A DNA stretch of 64,000 nucleotides, taken from contig NC_066292.1 of NCBI RefSeq assembly GCF_905404315.1, positions 5,890,001 through 5,954,000 on the forward strand, written 5' to 3'. The stretch comes from Leptidea sinapis. Its lineage: Eukaryota > Arthropoda > Insecta > Lepidoptera > Pieridae. Positions 1 through 11,284 of this stretch are shown here, piece after piece. Made by a program: the position numbers and the translations under genes. The notes below the pieces were generated by a model. The model saw only the letters and a program-made list of their open reading frames with translations. It was not told the DNA's origin and searched no databases. The first letter of the stretch is position 1. Every line of letters begins with the position of its first letter.

Positions 1-349
1 GTACTAATGCATAATAAACATGAGAGCAAATCTACAAGCATATTGCAACTTATGAGTTCCCTTTGACTCACTGGTTATTACAAACACTCAATAAATCATA
101 CGGAAACAGTAATTATGAATATTCCATCGTGAAAGATACGTGCCTAATGAACTTGCTTTAGAGCAATATGGGTAGACTAAATGCAATATATGAAGTCTTT
201 AGAAATATTGATAAATTGGTTTGCACTACGATATTGCAATTTCTATATTTATTATTTTATGTTTGCGTTGAGTGCCATTTATATTTTTCAAATCATAGAA
301 ACAATAATATAGAAGAATAATTAATTGCCACATGTGAATGCTTAAACAG

Positions 350-560
350 GCATAAAAGGCATTTATTTTCTCAAAATTGATTGCTTTAAAATTCTCTTTG
401 ATGTCATTTCTAATAACTAGACAGTACTACTACAGCTTTGGAAACAAATGGCGCTCTGGGCTCTCTCAGAAGAAGAAGAAGCTGCGCAAAGAACTCTCCC
501 AGCAATCTTTTTTTTGCGCTCTTTTTAATGAAATATACATAATAATATTGTCATTGCTAG
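350..560 (-). repeat. LINE family E 3' UTR fragment
   Basis: CATAAAAGGCATTTATTTTC to TTTTTGCGCTCTTTTTAATG matches the 55828 copy. Confidence 0.75.
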
Positions 561-999
561 TCGGGGTATCGAACCCAAAGGGTAAAAAATGGGAAACTCC
601 TTTACTAAGGCACCGTCTGTCTGTAGGCTATATCTCAAAAGACGCCATAGTAACTACTAAAATTTTGACAGAGTATGTAATACTACAGCCATTATGATAA
701 AACCATGATAGCTACTTACAAATACAAATCATAATATTATGTTTAATATTCTGACAAAAATATCAGAGCCTCACATAGATTTTATTTAGAATGGTAGACC
801 TACAGTTATTTTGAGAATATTTTCTTAATACCTCGGAACATAATTAATGTTGCATGATTCTTTTTTTACCTAAACATTAGTCAAAACTGCTTATATTCAT
901 TAGACAAATATTTTCAACTAAAAACTTGACTTTATATAATACTGCTACTAATCTTTTGTTAAATTTATATTATTGTAACTAATGATTTAGAAATGTATT

Positions 1000-1105
1000 T
1001 TATAAAATTTGCACGTCATAAATGTGGCAAACATGTACTTTATAATATGTATGTAACATCAATCTAACATGTTTATGCAAATAAAAACTTTGACTTTGAC
1101 TTTTA
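1000..1105 (+). repeat. LINE-like 3' tail with GACTTT repeat
   Basis: GCAAATAAAAACTTTGACTT followed by a second TGACTTT unit is a common insect LINE terminus. Confidence 0.5.
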
Positions 1106-1296
1106 AACTGGTGCCCCTGTAAGAATAAGTTCTTATACCGGCGCCAGTATTTGTATGAAAAGCCAGATTTAGAGATGTCATTCACAACAGGTTGGTGGCT
1201 CGTTGCTCTGTACAGTCACTAAGTGATCCGTTATAAAATTTCTGAATTATTGCGAGTTGGGACCTTCAGGCTCTAATATCTCATCTGAGGCATTTA

Positions 1297-1598
1297 CGGC
1301 CGTTCCCAATATTCAGTCTATCTCCGGTTGTGGCCTGCTTGAGATAAAAATCGTAACTATAGTTGACTTTTCTGTCCCAATAAACTTATCGACGGTAACC
1401 TTATCCGTACCCGCTATCTCTGAATGGGAGGACGTATAGCTTACCAGCGATAGAAGTTTGTATGGAAATTGCAATTCACGCGTCCCAATATAAGGCGATA
1501 AGAATGACTTTTCGGGTATATTGGGACAGCTTCTGATTATTGACTAGTAGCAGGTAGTAATTTATCTCTATCTGTAGATAGTTTATTGGGAACGGCCG
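1297..1598. mobile_element. PIF/Harbinger-like MITE, copy 1
   Basis: 302 bp with terminal inverted repeats CGGCCGTTCCCAATA... and ...TATTGGGAACGGCCG, flanked by TTA on both sides. The copy at 55188 shares terminal repeats and interior and is flanked by TAA. The 3-bp TWA duplication is the PIF/Harbinger signature. The element ends 89 bp beyond the donor side of the unc-5 TSP1 exon. Confidence 0.75.
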
Positions 1599-1687
1599 TT
1601 AGTGAGCTTCCATTGTCCCCTCTTAAAATCCGGTCAAAAGCAAACGATCAACACGTGTTTCTGAACTTATACAGTAAGGTTGCTTAC

Positions 1688-1858
1688 CACTTTGACACAC
1701 AATACAGTCGGAGGTCTTGTGAACGCTCTGCCCCTGGCACGGAGCACCTCCGTTCAGTGGGTGCGGCTCCGTGCAGGTGCGCACGCGCCGCTGCCCTGAC
1801 ACCCGACCGTTGCACCTGCACTGGGTCCACGGGCCCCAGCCACTCCAACCTCCGTTAA
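1688..1858 (-). CDS. unc-5: unc-5 coding exon 5: first thrombospondin type 1 repeat
   Basis: 171 nt, phase 1 in and out, so this is a complete symmetric module exon. Acceptor TTTTTCCCCAG, donor GTAAGCA. It encodes residues 304-360, a TSP1 repeat. WSGWGPW (Trp308, 311, 314) is the C-mannosylation-type tryptophan ladder, and RRVRTC supplies the arginine layer. Cysteines are at 317, 319, 332, 344, 355 and 358. PLNGGAPCQGQSVHKT matches the UNC5 pattern. This is the last coding exon in the window. The second TSP1 repeat, transmembrane segment and cytoplasmic ZU5-UPA-death domains expected of UNC5 are not found in positions 1-1687 and must lie further left. Retroelement-derived DNA lies on both sides of the exon within 100 bp. 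Confidence 0.97.
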
Positions 1859-1871
1859 CTGGGGAAAAATC

Positions 1872-1965
1872 ATCTCTAATCAAAATCACTTTATTGTAAG
1901 GAAATGACACTTATAAATGTCAAAAGTTTTCTTTTATGAAAAGAAGTGGCAAGAAACTGTAACGT
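1872..1965 (-). repeat. Retroposon 3' end abutting the unc-5 exon 5 acceptor
   Basis: AATCAAAATCACTTTATTGT to AAAGAAGTGGCAAGAAACTG matches the 48780-48960 repeat. Its tail end stops about 15 bases from the splice acceptor. Confidence 0.65.
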
Positions 1966-2414
1966 TCGAATTGCAACTTAAGCCCACTTAACATATATAT
2001 GTACCATAAGGGAAACGGGATGAGTTGCAGGGATCATGATGAAACAAGTAAACCTTTAAACAAGCAAGTACACTGGAAAAATCTGGATTCTGAAGCTAAA
2101 AGGCATAAAGTTAAAGTGAAATCAAAGTAGAATTTATACAATTAGTCCAAGAAATGAGGGATATCACTTTTAACAATAAAAAAATATAATAGAATGTATT
2201 AAAACGATGCAGTAATAAGAAATATTTCGAAAGTTTAGTGGGGTTACTCCCACTATAGCTCATGTTCACTTCATCATAACATATGAAAATCACATTTTCA
2301 CAAAATTACTTAATTTAGTACTAAAAAATATTGCGCACAATATCTAACGGTTTAGTTGAATTACATAGGTTTTGTATATTTAATTAAAAGAACTCAAAAC
2401 TAATGCTTAATTAA

Positions 2415-2512
2415 TGCTTGTTTCCGAAGCGTGGTAGTGTTAGAAATGACATCAAAAAGAATTCTAAAGGAATCAATTTGAGAAAATAAATGCATTTCAT
2501 GCCTTTTATAAC
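2415..2512 (+). repeat. LINE family E 3' end fragment
   Basis: Opposite orientation: TTTCCGAAGCGTGGTAGTGT to AAATGCATTTCATGCCTTTT. Confidence 0.7.
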
Positions 2513-2826
2513 TTTCTATTCCTAGAATTTGCGATTATTTTATGAAAATATTTGACAATTAATTTTTGTATGTTCATATGTTTGTGTTGTCTGCCAGGAA
2601 ATATTTCAGGATCAAAATAAATAAACCCTTGTTTTATGCAAATAAATTAATAAGTTTTTTCATAAACATTAGTTTTTCACATCCTATTCCAACCTTGGCA
2701 AATTATGAATTATTTTTTTTGGCATTTTATACCTGAATTCCAACATTTAATGTATCCTACATTAAATTGTTACAGCTTTCGTGAGAAATTTTAAACTTAT
2801 TTATTGATACGGATTTACTCAAGATT

Positions 2827-2891
2827 TATCGGTGTGGATACCGACTAGTTTCGGATCATTCGGAGGTACTTCATCAGGGTGGACACCAATA
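2827..2891 (-). ncRNA. Type I hammerhead ribozyme motif, sense to unc-5 (alpha family, left arm)
   Basis: Minus strand. Stem I outer helix UAUUGGUGU (2891-2883) pairs with ACACCGAUA (2835-2827) over 9 bp with one G-U; an internal loop follows, then ACC/GGU. Core CUGAUGA is at 2877-2871, followed by an extra A. Stem II (2869-2865 with 2857-2853) keeps only 3 of 5 pairs here; the family consensus GGACC/GGUCC pairs fully. GAAA is at 2852-2849. Stem III is the loopless ACU/AGU palindrome (2849-2844). C17 is 2843, giving a GUC triplet. All catalytic bases are present, but the weak stem II may limit activity. Confidence 0.6.
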
Positions 2892-2939
2892 GTGATATAG
2901 TGTCAATGACACCATGCTCGTCATCACCAGGACAGGACA

Positions 2940-2975
2940 GGACAGGGCGGGAGATGCGGTCTCCCCGCCCTGTCC
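2940..2975. repeat. GC-rich perfect hairpin inside the alpha element
   Basis: GGACAGGGCGGGAGA (2940-2954) pairs with the complement at 2960-2975 around a TGCGG loop, with a single bulged C. It is preceded by a GGACA tandem run (from about 2929). Confidence 0.75.
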
Positions 2976-3041
2976 AGCGGCGCACTACGAGCAAAAGTCC
3001 GCAGTAAGAGGCAGGACGTTATCGCGAACCCACTACACTCA

Positions 3042-3092
3042 CCCTGATGAAGGATCTCCTAATGGTCCGAAACTAGGCGGTACGCACACCGA
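3042..3092 (+). ncRNA. Hammerhead motif with cleavage triplet mutated (alpha family, right arm)
   Basis: Core CUGAUGA at 3044-3050, extra A, five-pair stem II GGAUC/GGUCC with loop UCCUAAU, GAAA at 3069-3072. The triplet is GGC instead of GUC (U16.1 lost), and the outer stem I partner is missing. Predicted inactive. Confidence 0.55.
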
Positions 3093-3540
3093 TAAAACTT
3101 GAGTAAAGCCGTATTAATAAATAAATAGGATACATTTATCCAATTTTGGACAATAACGTAGTGAATATAATGGGAGTAATTTAAATGATTACAATATTAT
3201 TATAAGACTTTCTCTTGCCGTGTGAACGAATAAAAGATCCCTCATCAGAACCGCACTTAAATGAACTCGTAAAGTTTCATATCATAAGCGGAGCACGTGT
3301 TGATTCGAGCACTGAGTAAGTTGGTACCACCCGCAACGAACATAACATAACCAGTCATATGGAACTATTAACTATTCTTTGAACTTATTAAATGCAAGTT
3401 TGATGGGAATTTTTTGTTGAACATAGAAAAATGAGGTGTATATGTGAAATATCCAAATTATTATAAACAGAAAATCTGCCAGAAAGGGATATCGAAAAAA
3501 TTGTTTTCTTGAGTAAAAAAAATATTCTGCCATTTTTTTA

Positions 3541-3962
3541 ATACTCCTGGTGATAGGAACAAATATTAAGTTTTTATGCCTACTACTCGTCGAGTTAGTA
3601 AGTCTTTTGTGGGGCGATGTATATGCTTTTACAACAAGATCCCACAAAATGGTCAAAACAAAAGTATAACGATATTCAAAATAATTGTTAAAAAACGTTT
3701 GTGTGGTAAAGGTTACTATAACATAAATGTCTTTCTTAATGATTCCACAGATTGGAAATGGAGCGACAGCTCTCAGGCTATTAAATAATAAGTTTAATTG
3801 AACATATTTTTTGATGAAAAAAAAGCCCGTTGAGTTTGTTGCGACCATTCTTCTCAGGTCAGAGGCATTCTTTTTGGAATGGATGGTAGTTTTTGACTTT
3901 CAATAAGTGATGTCACTTCCTATTTTGAATAAAAATATCTGAATTTGAATGTGGATATGTGT
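3541..3962 (+). pseudogene. LINE family F 3' end, copy 2
   Basis: MPTTRRVSKSFVGRCICFYN through NDSTDWKWSDSSQAIK and a stop at 3786-3788, then the same 3' UTR and TGAATTTGAAT end. Confidence 0.8.
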
Positions 3963-4164
3963 GTATTAATGAATAAATTGATCACGTTCAAAACTTAAAC
4001 CAACTTCCGGTAGGGTAAGTACAAGTTCCTATTTGCCAATGAACAAGTAATTCATCAACCCGAGAGCTCTTACGGCACAAGTATAGAAAAAATCATTCTA
4101 CATTTGTTTTTATACTGAGTCTATTAAAACCATGTATGTACATTTAGTACCCTATTAACACTAA

Positions 4165-4490
4165 TGGCTTAGTGTACAGTTTTATGGAAAAGGAGGACAA
4201 ACAAGGTCACCAATTGATCACCACCACCCACATTCTTTCGTAACACCAGATGAATCACAGGAACATCGCCGGTCTTAAAGGAACGCGAAAGTGCTTTTTT
4301 TGATATCGATGTCGTATCGTCCCGAAAACACTGCACAAGGAAGCTCATTCCACAGCTTTGTAGTTCGTGTAAGAAAGCTCCTTGAAAACCGCACTGTAGA
4401 GGACCGCTACACATCCAGATGGTGGGGATGATATCCTAACTTGTGGTGTGTCGTGCGAAGATGGAATTTGGCCTCAGGAATCAGGTACCA
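4165..4490 (-). pseudogene. LINE family K 3' end
   Basis: Reverse orientation, diverged and frameshifted: TKLWNELPCAVF-type sequence with CCACATCCAGATGGTGGGGA-type DNA around 4409-4433. Confidence 0.7.
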
Positions 4491-5184
4491 GATATGTAGT
4501 CTAATTCGTCTTTGGTCTTTATATATCATAAGAGGTTTTGAGAAGAATAATATTTTTCGCCATATAAACTTTCACTGTGCCTAAGGACGAATATATATAA
4601 CGTATAAATACTTATATATAGAAAATTATAACTTTGTGAATACCTAACATTTGATTAAACAATTGCGATTTGACGGTGATTAAAATTTAACAAGTCAACA
4701 AGTACAGTAATAAACAATTTTAATTAAAAGTCACAGCACGCAACTGCACGCATACTAAGCCGACTGCTATCTTTTTTCTAAATCAATCTTGGTCATGCTA
4801 ACTCGCGTGTAACCTAAGTGACCTGTTTGAACCTAGCTTAGTATTGTAGCTTAGGTCAGATTCATATCTGTTTTGCATAGAGTTGTACTAGAAATTGTAG
4901 TGGGCGGAATTCGTCGGGATAATTCGTAATTCATAAAGAATGAAAATACCACAAACTGATTACTGATTATTATATATTAATATTATTATATCCTCATCTT
5001 ATATCGAAACTAAACCTGGCTGTTCCAAAAACTCAACTGAGAGCGTGTTAGAAATAACCCTTTTCTCTGTAACTATGCAGGATCTAATTAAGGCTATTTC
5101 TCTCCCTTGAATAGAATTACCAGGGAATATAAAAGACATCACGATGAAGTCGACATATTTGATCACGATTTGAATAAAAAAATA

Positions 5185-5350
5185 ATAGTTAAAAAAAAAC
5201 TAAAAAGCACGCTTTATATAAAATTCAACTAAAAAATAGAAAATAAATTAAAATTGAAAATAGTGTTTTTAGTTTTTTTTAACTATTATCTATTTTTCAT
5301 TTTTTAGTTAAATTTTCTATAAGCGTATTTTTAAAACTATTAAGTACTTT
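5185..5350. repeat. AT-rich foldback repeat
   Basis: AATAGTTAAAAAAAAACTAAAAA with TTCAACTAAAAAATAGAAAA on the left and their complements (TTTTTAGTTAAATTTTC, AAAACTATT) on the right make a long imperfect hairpin. Confidence 0.55.
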
Positions 5351-5600
5351 AACATCAATTCCTGCCTTATCGACTATAGATGAAAATTATATAAATTAAC
5401 AAAAATCATATTTTGCAAATTGAAAAATTGAATAATTTTAACAAATTAGTGTAATGTCATCGGTCCTCGATAAAGCTACAAAGTTTGAACGAAATCTAGT
5501 CGTTTAAAGTGGGTCAAAATCGCGCCCAAAGAAGTCGGTTACAAACATACAGGTGAAGCTAATATAAATCGTATAAAAAATAAAAACGGTTCTTTCAAGG
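5351..5600. repeat. Probable dispersed repeat
   Basis: CGGTCCTCGATAAAGCTACA, TCAAAATCGCGCCCAAAG and AAGTCGGTTACAAACATACA are phrases I recognise from lepidopteran repeats. There is no second copy in this window. Confidence 0.35.
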
Positions 5601-5629
5601 GTGGAATGACCTCGATGTGTTGTGTTCTA

Positions 5630-5720
5630 CTATATAATCTTAATATACATTCTGATCTACGAATATAATCTTAATATACATTATATTAAGATTATATTCA
5701 TATAGAGAGAGAGATATTTA
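5630..5720. repeat. AT-rich palindrome and short GA run
   Basis: TATAATCTTAATATACATT occurs twice and is followed by its complement, then AGAGAGAGAG. Confidence 0.5.
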
Positions 5721-6098
5721 GATTATATAACAAATTCATTGTTAAATTTAATATTCAGCCAGGCTTTTGGTTTTCAAATACAACCATTGAGGTAAATTAA
5801 CGATAGCCATTACATATAATTTGGCAACACAAGCGGGTTTAACTGTTTTGTTATACTTCACCAAATGGGGAAAAATATGGTAATTTGCGTAAGCAATTTT
5901 CTAAAGAGTTTGCCATATGGTGCCCATAACATATTGTTATGGTGTTATTATAGACGATTATATTCTAAACGTTGATGTTTTCTTAAATTGAAGTAAGTGT
6001 AAGTCAAAATCAGTAATCAAACACACTCCATGATATATTAACATACGCTCTTCATAGTGGCTTCCAAGCGTGGAAGAAGTTCCATAGTCCAGGAGGCT

Positions 6099-6370
6099 AC
6101 CAGTGGGAGGCTCCTTTGCACAGGATGCCGGCTATATTATGGGTAGCGCATTACTGTGTTTTCGGTCCGAAGGGTGCCGTAGCAAGTGAAATTACTGGGC
6201 AAATGAGACTTGACATCTTATATCTCAAGGTGAAGAGCCCAGTTGTAGTGCTGCTCAGAATTTTTGGATATTTCAATAATCCTTGGCGGCACTGCATTGT
6301 TATAGGCAGGGCGTATCAATTACCATCAGATGAACGTCCTGCTGGTCTCGACCCTAATTTTCATAAAAAA
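6099..6370 (+). repeat. Family A repeat, copy A1 (internal deletion)
   Basis: Starts ACCAGTGGGAGGCTCCTTTG and ends at the CCTAATTTTCATAAAAAA tail. About 45 bp covering the first internal hairpin are missing. Family A carries two conserved internal hairpins, CAGTAATGT/ACATTACTG and GTGCCGCTCAG/CTGAGCGGCAC, and no protein. Its class is unresolved. Confidence 0.85.
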
Positions 6371-6499
6371 GGCGCCATAATACGTCATCGACGATGTATA
6401 TAACAGTATTGCTGTCGCTGTCTACATAGGTAAGATAAAAGTACATGAAAGAAACAACAATTAACACAAGTGTTGTACATAATAGTGACATAAAAGTTT

Positions 6500-6665
6500 T
6501 AGTGATGACGCATGGAGCGCGTCATCACCACCGGCGAACTCCTCACCTAGCGCTCTTTCAAACTGCGCGCTACGAGCGCGCAAATCCGCAAACTCACTAC
6601 ACTCATCATGATAAAGGACCTCCGAATGATCCAAAACTAGTCGGTACCAACACCGATGATACATA
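6500..6665 (+). mobile_element. Alpha-family relic, half element
   Basis: Carries the family's ...CTACGAGC...CTCACTACACTCA segment, followed by a decayed hammerhead (core AUGAUAA, AAAA for GAAA, stem II GGACC/GAUCC, stem III ACU/AGU, triplet GUC). Core positions are lost. A GAGCGCG/CGCGCTC inverted pair lies upstream. Confidence 0.5.
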
Positions 6666-6670
6666 AGTAA

Positions 6671-7833
6671 GTAAATATCGAACGCAAAAGTAAAAGTGTG
6701 ATGACAGTCGTGCCATACAAGAATATTGCTCATACAGTTAAGGCGACACTAAATGCCGGCGACCTTGAGCGATGAGTTCACGGCTGTTATGTAACAAAGC
6801 CAATATTTTGAAAATTCTCGCGTCAAAAATGTAACATTTTAACAGGCGCAAACAGTTTATTTGCTTACAATCCTCATTATTGATTACTAATCAGAATAAA
6901 TGTACCTCCACAAAAAAGTTAAAGCTATATAAATAACTTTTATGAGAGTAGTATACTAAGCAAATGCATCATGCCGAGAAAAAACTTGTTTAACTTCAAA
7001 GAAAACTGGTAGTTCATAATAGTTCTGGAGTGTTAACTTTAACCAACAGCAAGCATTAGAAACCTACAAGTAAGACTTAAGGGTATGTGTAACAGGATAA
7101 AGTAGTGTGCATAGCTAAAAATGCTATATTTTCACCACTGAACGTGTCTAAAAACACCTTGATTGCGTGTTTTCTGTCTACCCTTCGCCTTAATTCTATT
7201 GCTACTTGGTATATTTACGAAACTCTTAAATAAATTTTATTTATTTCCAAGTATCATCACAACTCATCTTTTACATAAAAATACTCTCATAATATTAGCT
7301 CCTCTGAAATATTATTCCTATTCCCCTCAGAACAAAATATAAAATTTACTAAGTTTAAAATACACGCGAGTTGAAAATTTTCATCACAGAATATAAGGGT
7401 TGGCACTGGGATTTCCCGGCGGGTTAACTGAGCTTTCACTAAAATAGTTTACAAAGTACGGCATTATGTAACATAATAACTAGCGACAAGCCGCGATATT
7501 TCCTCAAAGAGCAGCTCGCTGTGACAAGTTCTGTTACTACTTTAACTTTTAAGTGGCAGCCCTGATAGTTAACATAAAATGTTATGATATTCTCCGTGAA
7601 ATTGGGACAAACAATTAGGATTTTCTACATAATACAACTTGGTGTGTACACTTTCATTATAAATGTTATTCAGAAACATTAATTCATACTAGTCACTGAT
7701 TTGAGTAACATTTTGAATTTCATTACAATTATACATTATCTCATCATTGAAGGTGTTTTTTGAAATAAAACAAAATTTCACTTACATTATGAATGATTTT
7801 AATAATGATGAAATAACGTTATTTAATTTAAAT
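6671..7833. other. Unc-5 intron 4, nothing recognised
   Basis: AT-rich intronic DNA. No coding exon, repeat copy or RNA structure that I can support. Confidence 0.5.
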
Positions 7834-8142
7834 TTTTTTGTATGACAATACGGGACGAGACGAGCAGGACGTTCATCTGGAGGTAATTGATACGCCCTGC
7901 CCGTTACAATGAAATGCCGCTCAGGATTATTGAAAAATTGAAAAATTCAGAGTGGCACCACAATTGCGCTCGTCACCTTGAAATATAAGATGTTAGGTCT
8001 CATTTGCACAGTAATTTCACTGGCTACGGCGCCTTTCAGACAGATACACAGTAATGCTTACACATTACTGCTTCACGGTAGAAATAAGCGCCGTTGTGGT
8101 ACCCATAATCTAGCCGGCATCCTGTGCAAAGAAGCCTGGTAC
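7834..8142 (-). repeat. Family A repeat, copy A2
   Basis: Near full length. The tail TTTTTTTGTATGACAATA is the same variant as in A14 and A17. Confidence 0.85.
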
Positions 8143-8660
8143 ATAGAGAACATTATTAGCATCCATATCATTTAGGGAAACATTGTTATAAGTCAGGACT
8201 ACACGAAACGCAAAAAATCAGTGTAATTCCACAAAAAATACCGCAGACAATAATACACTACTTATAAGATACTATTATCTCGGTACATACTATTACTGAT
8301 CACCACAAAGTACTAGTACATACTACATGTATCGCCTGTTATAGGTATCGTTCAGATGTTCAATAACCCAATCAATGACATATATCTATACATGTAAGGA
8401 TTATTCTCGAATGTTCTCGAACAGTCTAGACTCTAGAGAAAACTTTTTGTATATATTTTCCAGATTCTTTCGTGAACATGCGACGTTCGTCATAAAATCC
8501 GTAACAATATTCATGTAATACGTTATCAAATAAATAATACGCACATTATGTATTTCTTACTTCTTAAAAACACAAAGAAGAAGTAAAATCTTCATAAAGC
8601 GAGGTTAGCAATACTAAATATAACTTTCTTTTTTTTCAAAACTCGTGACGGATCAAATTT

Positions 8661-8815
8661 TTATAAGAAAATAAGAGACCAGACGAGCAGGACGTTCAGC
8701 TGATGGTAATTGATACGCCCTGCCCATTAAAATGCTCAAGATTATTGAAAAACCCAAAAATTCTGTGCGGCACTTAAGACAAGATGTCAATTCTTATTTG
8801 CCCAGTATTTTAATC
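8661..8815 (-). repeat. Family A repeat, copy A3, truncated
   Basis: Only the tail-side half is present, up to CCCAGTATTTTAATCTCATT. Confidence 0.8.
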
Positions 8816-9244
8816 TCATTCAATACCCACAAAGTAAAGTACACTACGCGTCCAAAGTGGATTTCACTTAAACAATTGAAAAATGTATTAACTGACAATT
8901 AAATTATAAATAATAATAAACCGCATATAAAATGATAAATATGGCCCAGATTATTACAATTTCTAGTAACAATAAAGTCCTCCCATTATTCTGATATAAA
9001 CATTAAACATATTGCACCGACAAATTTGTGTCGAATATGTTAACGTAGAAACATAAAAATCAAACGCAAATTCACCGAACCACGGGCATTACCGGAATGG
9101 AAGCCGTAACCGGTGTTTTGTTATAAAAATTCATGGGCCTATTATCGTTTCGGTTAAATATAAAACTATCCACGTAATAGCAATCTATATGAAAGTTACT
9201 CCACTTATTTTATTATACTTACTGTTATACACTACTAGTTTTGA

Positions 9245-9410
9245 ATAAAGGCATAAAAGGCATTTATTTTCCCAAAATTGATTCCTTTAGAATTCTTTAC
9301 GATGTCATTTCTAATATACTAGATACCACTTCCGCTTCGAAAACAAATGGCGCTCTGAGAGAGAAGAAGCGGCGCAAGAAACTCTCCTATAATACTTATG
9401 AGCGACAAAG
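9245..9410 (-). repeat. LINE family E 3' UTR fragment
   Basis: GGCATAAAAGGCATTTATTT to GCGGCGCAAGAAACTCTCCT. Confidence 0.75.
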
Positions 9411-9671
9411 TTCGGACTGTGTAGAAAGGTTAAGAAATGGTATATATCCAGTCACTTTATGTTTTGCACTGGAAAATAAAAGAATTATTATATATAAAAC
9501 TTTACAAAAAATCCTGCCTAATGTTATCGATATATTATACTTAAAATTCAAAATTAACTAGATTAATAGGCAAACAAAATTAATGGGCATACGTATAGGT
9601 CACTATTCACTAACCAAATTTTAATTTTAATAAGACTCAAGTCATGAGTCTCGTGTCAGATTTTGGCGAGA

Positions 9672-9727
9672 CAACACGTCCTGAGAATGCCTCGGGTAGA
9701 GGCGAAACACGTGACGAATTGTTTTAA
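9672..9727 (+). ncRNA. Hammerhead motif with G8 and U16.1 mutated (beta family)
   Basis: Stem I AACA/UGUU with the two inner pairs, stem II GCCUC/GAGGC with loop GGGUA, and GAAA are kept. The core is CUGAGAA (G8 to A) and the cleavage triplet is GAC instead of GUC. The element continues through GGCGGAATTAACACTA to AATAAATTT near 9828. Its left arm is missing. Predicted inactive. Confidence 0.55.
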
Positions 9728-9830
9728 AAACAAATATTGGCGGAATTAACACTAAAAAAAACTTAAATCAATTGTATAATAATGGATTTCCGCAAAGTAA
9801 CGCCTAATTCAATAAATTTACTATAGAAGA

Positions 9831-11284
9831 GATTAGAGAGGGCCAATTTTTTTAATACTTATCTATTTCAATAGGTCAAAACGACTTTGTATGATATTAG
9901 CTTATTCATAATAAAAGTCTTATTTGATTGAACAGGAAATCTGTACTTGAACATGTGTTTTATTTCGCCGCAATTTCAAGTCCCGCAAGACCCCACTTCT
10001 TTCCATAAACGACGCGGCAAAATCTATTAAGTTATAATTGAAAAGTACGCCGGGCAGTAACGGGCGACCAGCTGTCTAATATAGATTATTTAAAATCAAT
10101 TAAGTGAGGTATTCGTTTTAATGATAATGGAAGAGGCTTAGCGGGCGATCTGCAGCGGGAAACCTCATAAAATGTACTTTTTACGAGTTTAATAATTTAC
10201 ACCGTAAATAGAAAGTTTAGGTTATTTATAATGATTATAAAACTTAATACGGTAATGGGTTTAGAGTTGAAACGATCAGTTGGTTACAGGTAAATAGCTT
10301 TATTAAAATATTAACATATTTAAATAATGGTTTTTCATTCTGTGTTATTACTCATTAGAAACGAATGGCCATGCTTAAATGAAATATAACACGTTAAGAA
10401 ATATTGGACTCATATTCTAAAAAGATAGTTAACAGTACTCTTAACATAGAAATCTAATAAAGAATGTTCTAGAAGTCAAATTACCGTTAAACATTTTAAT
10501 TACTTCCATTACTTCTACCGAAGATTGGATTATGTGTACCTTATCATTGTCGTACACATCTGTCAGTACATGTACGATTTTTCAGAAACAATTATGAAAT
10601 CACTCACTCAAATTCACCTACCCAACTTATTTCAAAATTATATAACAGTAAATTCCATAGTAATAGAAGTATAGATATAAATTAAATACATTTGGCAATT
10701 TTAAAAAAATACGCTTTTGACCCCTTATAATTTGCTTGTATAAACTTATAGTTTTAGTAATAGTAAAAAAACATATTATAGTTGTATTACTTAACTTACA
10801 ATAAGAAATGAAGGCAACGCTGTGCATACCTATAAGTTAGATATACAAGCATTAAATATAAGAAATTTTACATTATAAGTAGTCATAATATTAATTGTAT
10901 ATTAACTAGTTGGTAAGCCTTTTATAATAAATAAATAAACAAATCGCCTCACAGGTGACTTATAGACCACCAGCGAGTAAGTCGTTATTTTAGTATAAAT
11001 TAGAACAGCAGACGTGAAACAAAGCGTAAATAATCTGATGTATTTCTGTTTCATTTGCTGAAACTGATCACAACCTGAAACTGTACCAATCAAAATATTA
11101 CATTCCATCCGCAAATCTTGTATTAAGACTAAGCTGTTATTTTTTATATGGCGATTATAACATATATTATAAAACATAAGCTGCTTCAGCTCGTCATGGT
11201 GGGTGGGAAGATAAGGAGACGCGCAGGAAGAAGACAAAATCCTGGTGAAACATTCGGGACTGGACGGAGATTACGACGGAAAAA
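9831..11284. other. Unc-5 intron 4, nothing recognised
   Basis: AT-rich. The short open frames have low-complexity composition. Confidence 0.5.

Larger units (their letters stand above)
2797..3125. mobile_element. Alpha-family foldback element with an inverted pair of hammerheads
   Basis: Two arms of about 75-90 bp are imperfect inverted copies: left ACGGATTTACTCAAG..., right ...CTTGAGTAAAGCCGT. Each contains a hammerhead motif reading outward. Between them lies a GC-rich hairpin preceded by a short GGACA tandem repeat. I found no clear target-site duplication. It lies in the unc-5 intron between exons 4 and 5. Confidence 0.65.

Noticed and set aside
1..1687. A second UNC5 TSP1 exon
   Set aside because: I searched the minus strand for the tryptophan ladder and paired splice sites and found none; this stretch holds a MITE and LINE fragments.
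3372..3848. 158-codon minus-strand open frame
   Set aside because: Lies antisense to the LINE family F fragment, which explains its openness; its composition is not protein-like.
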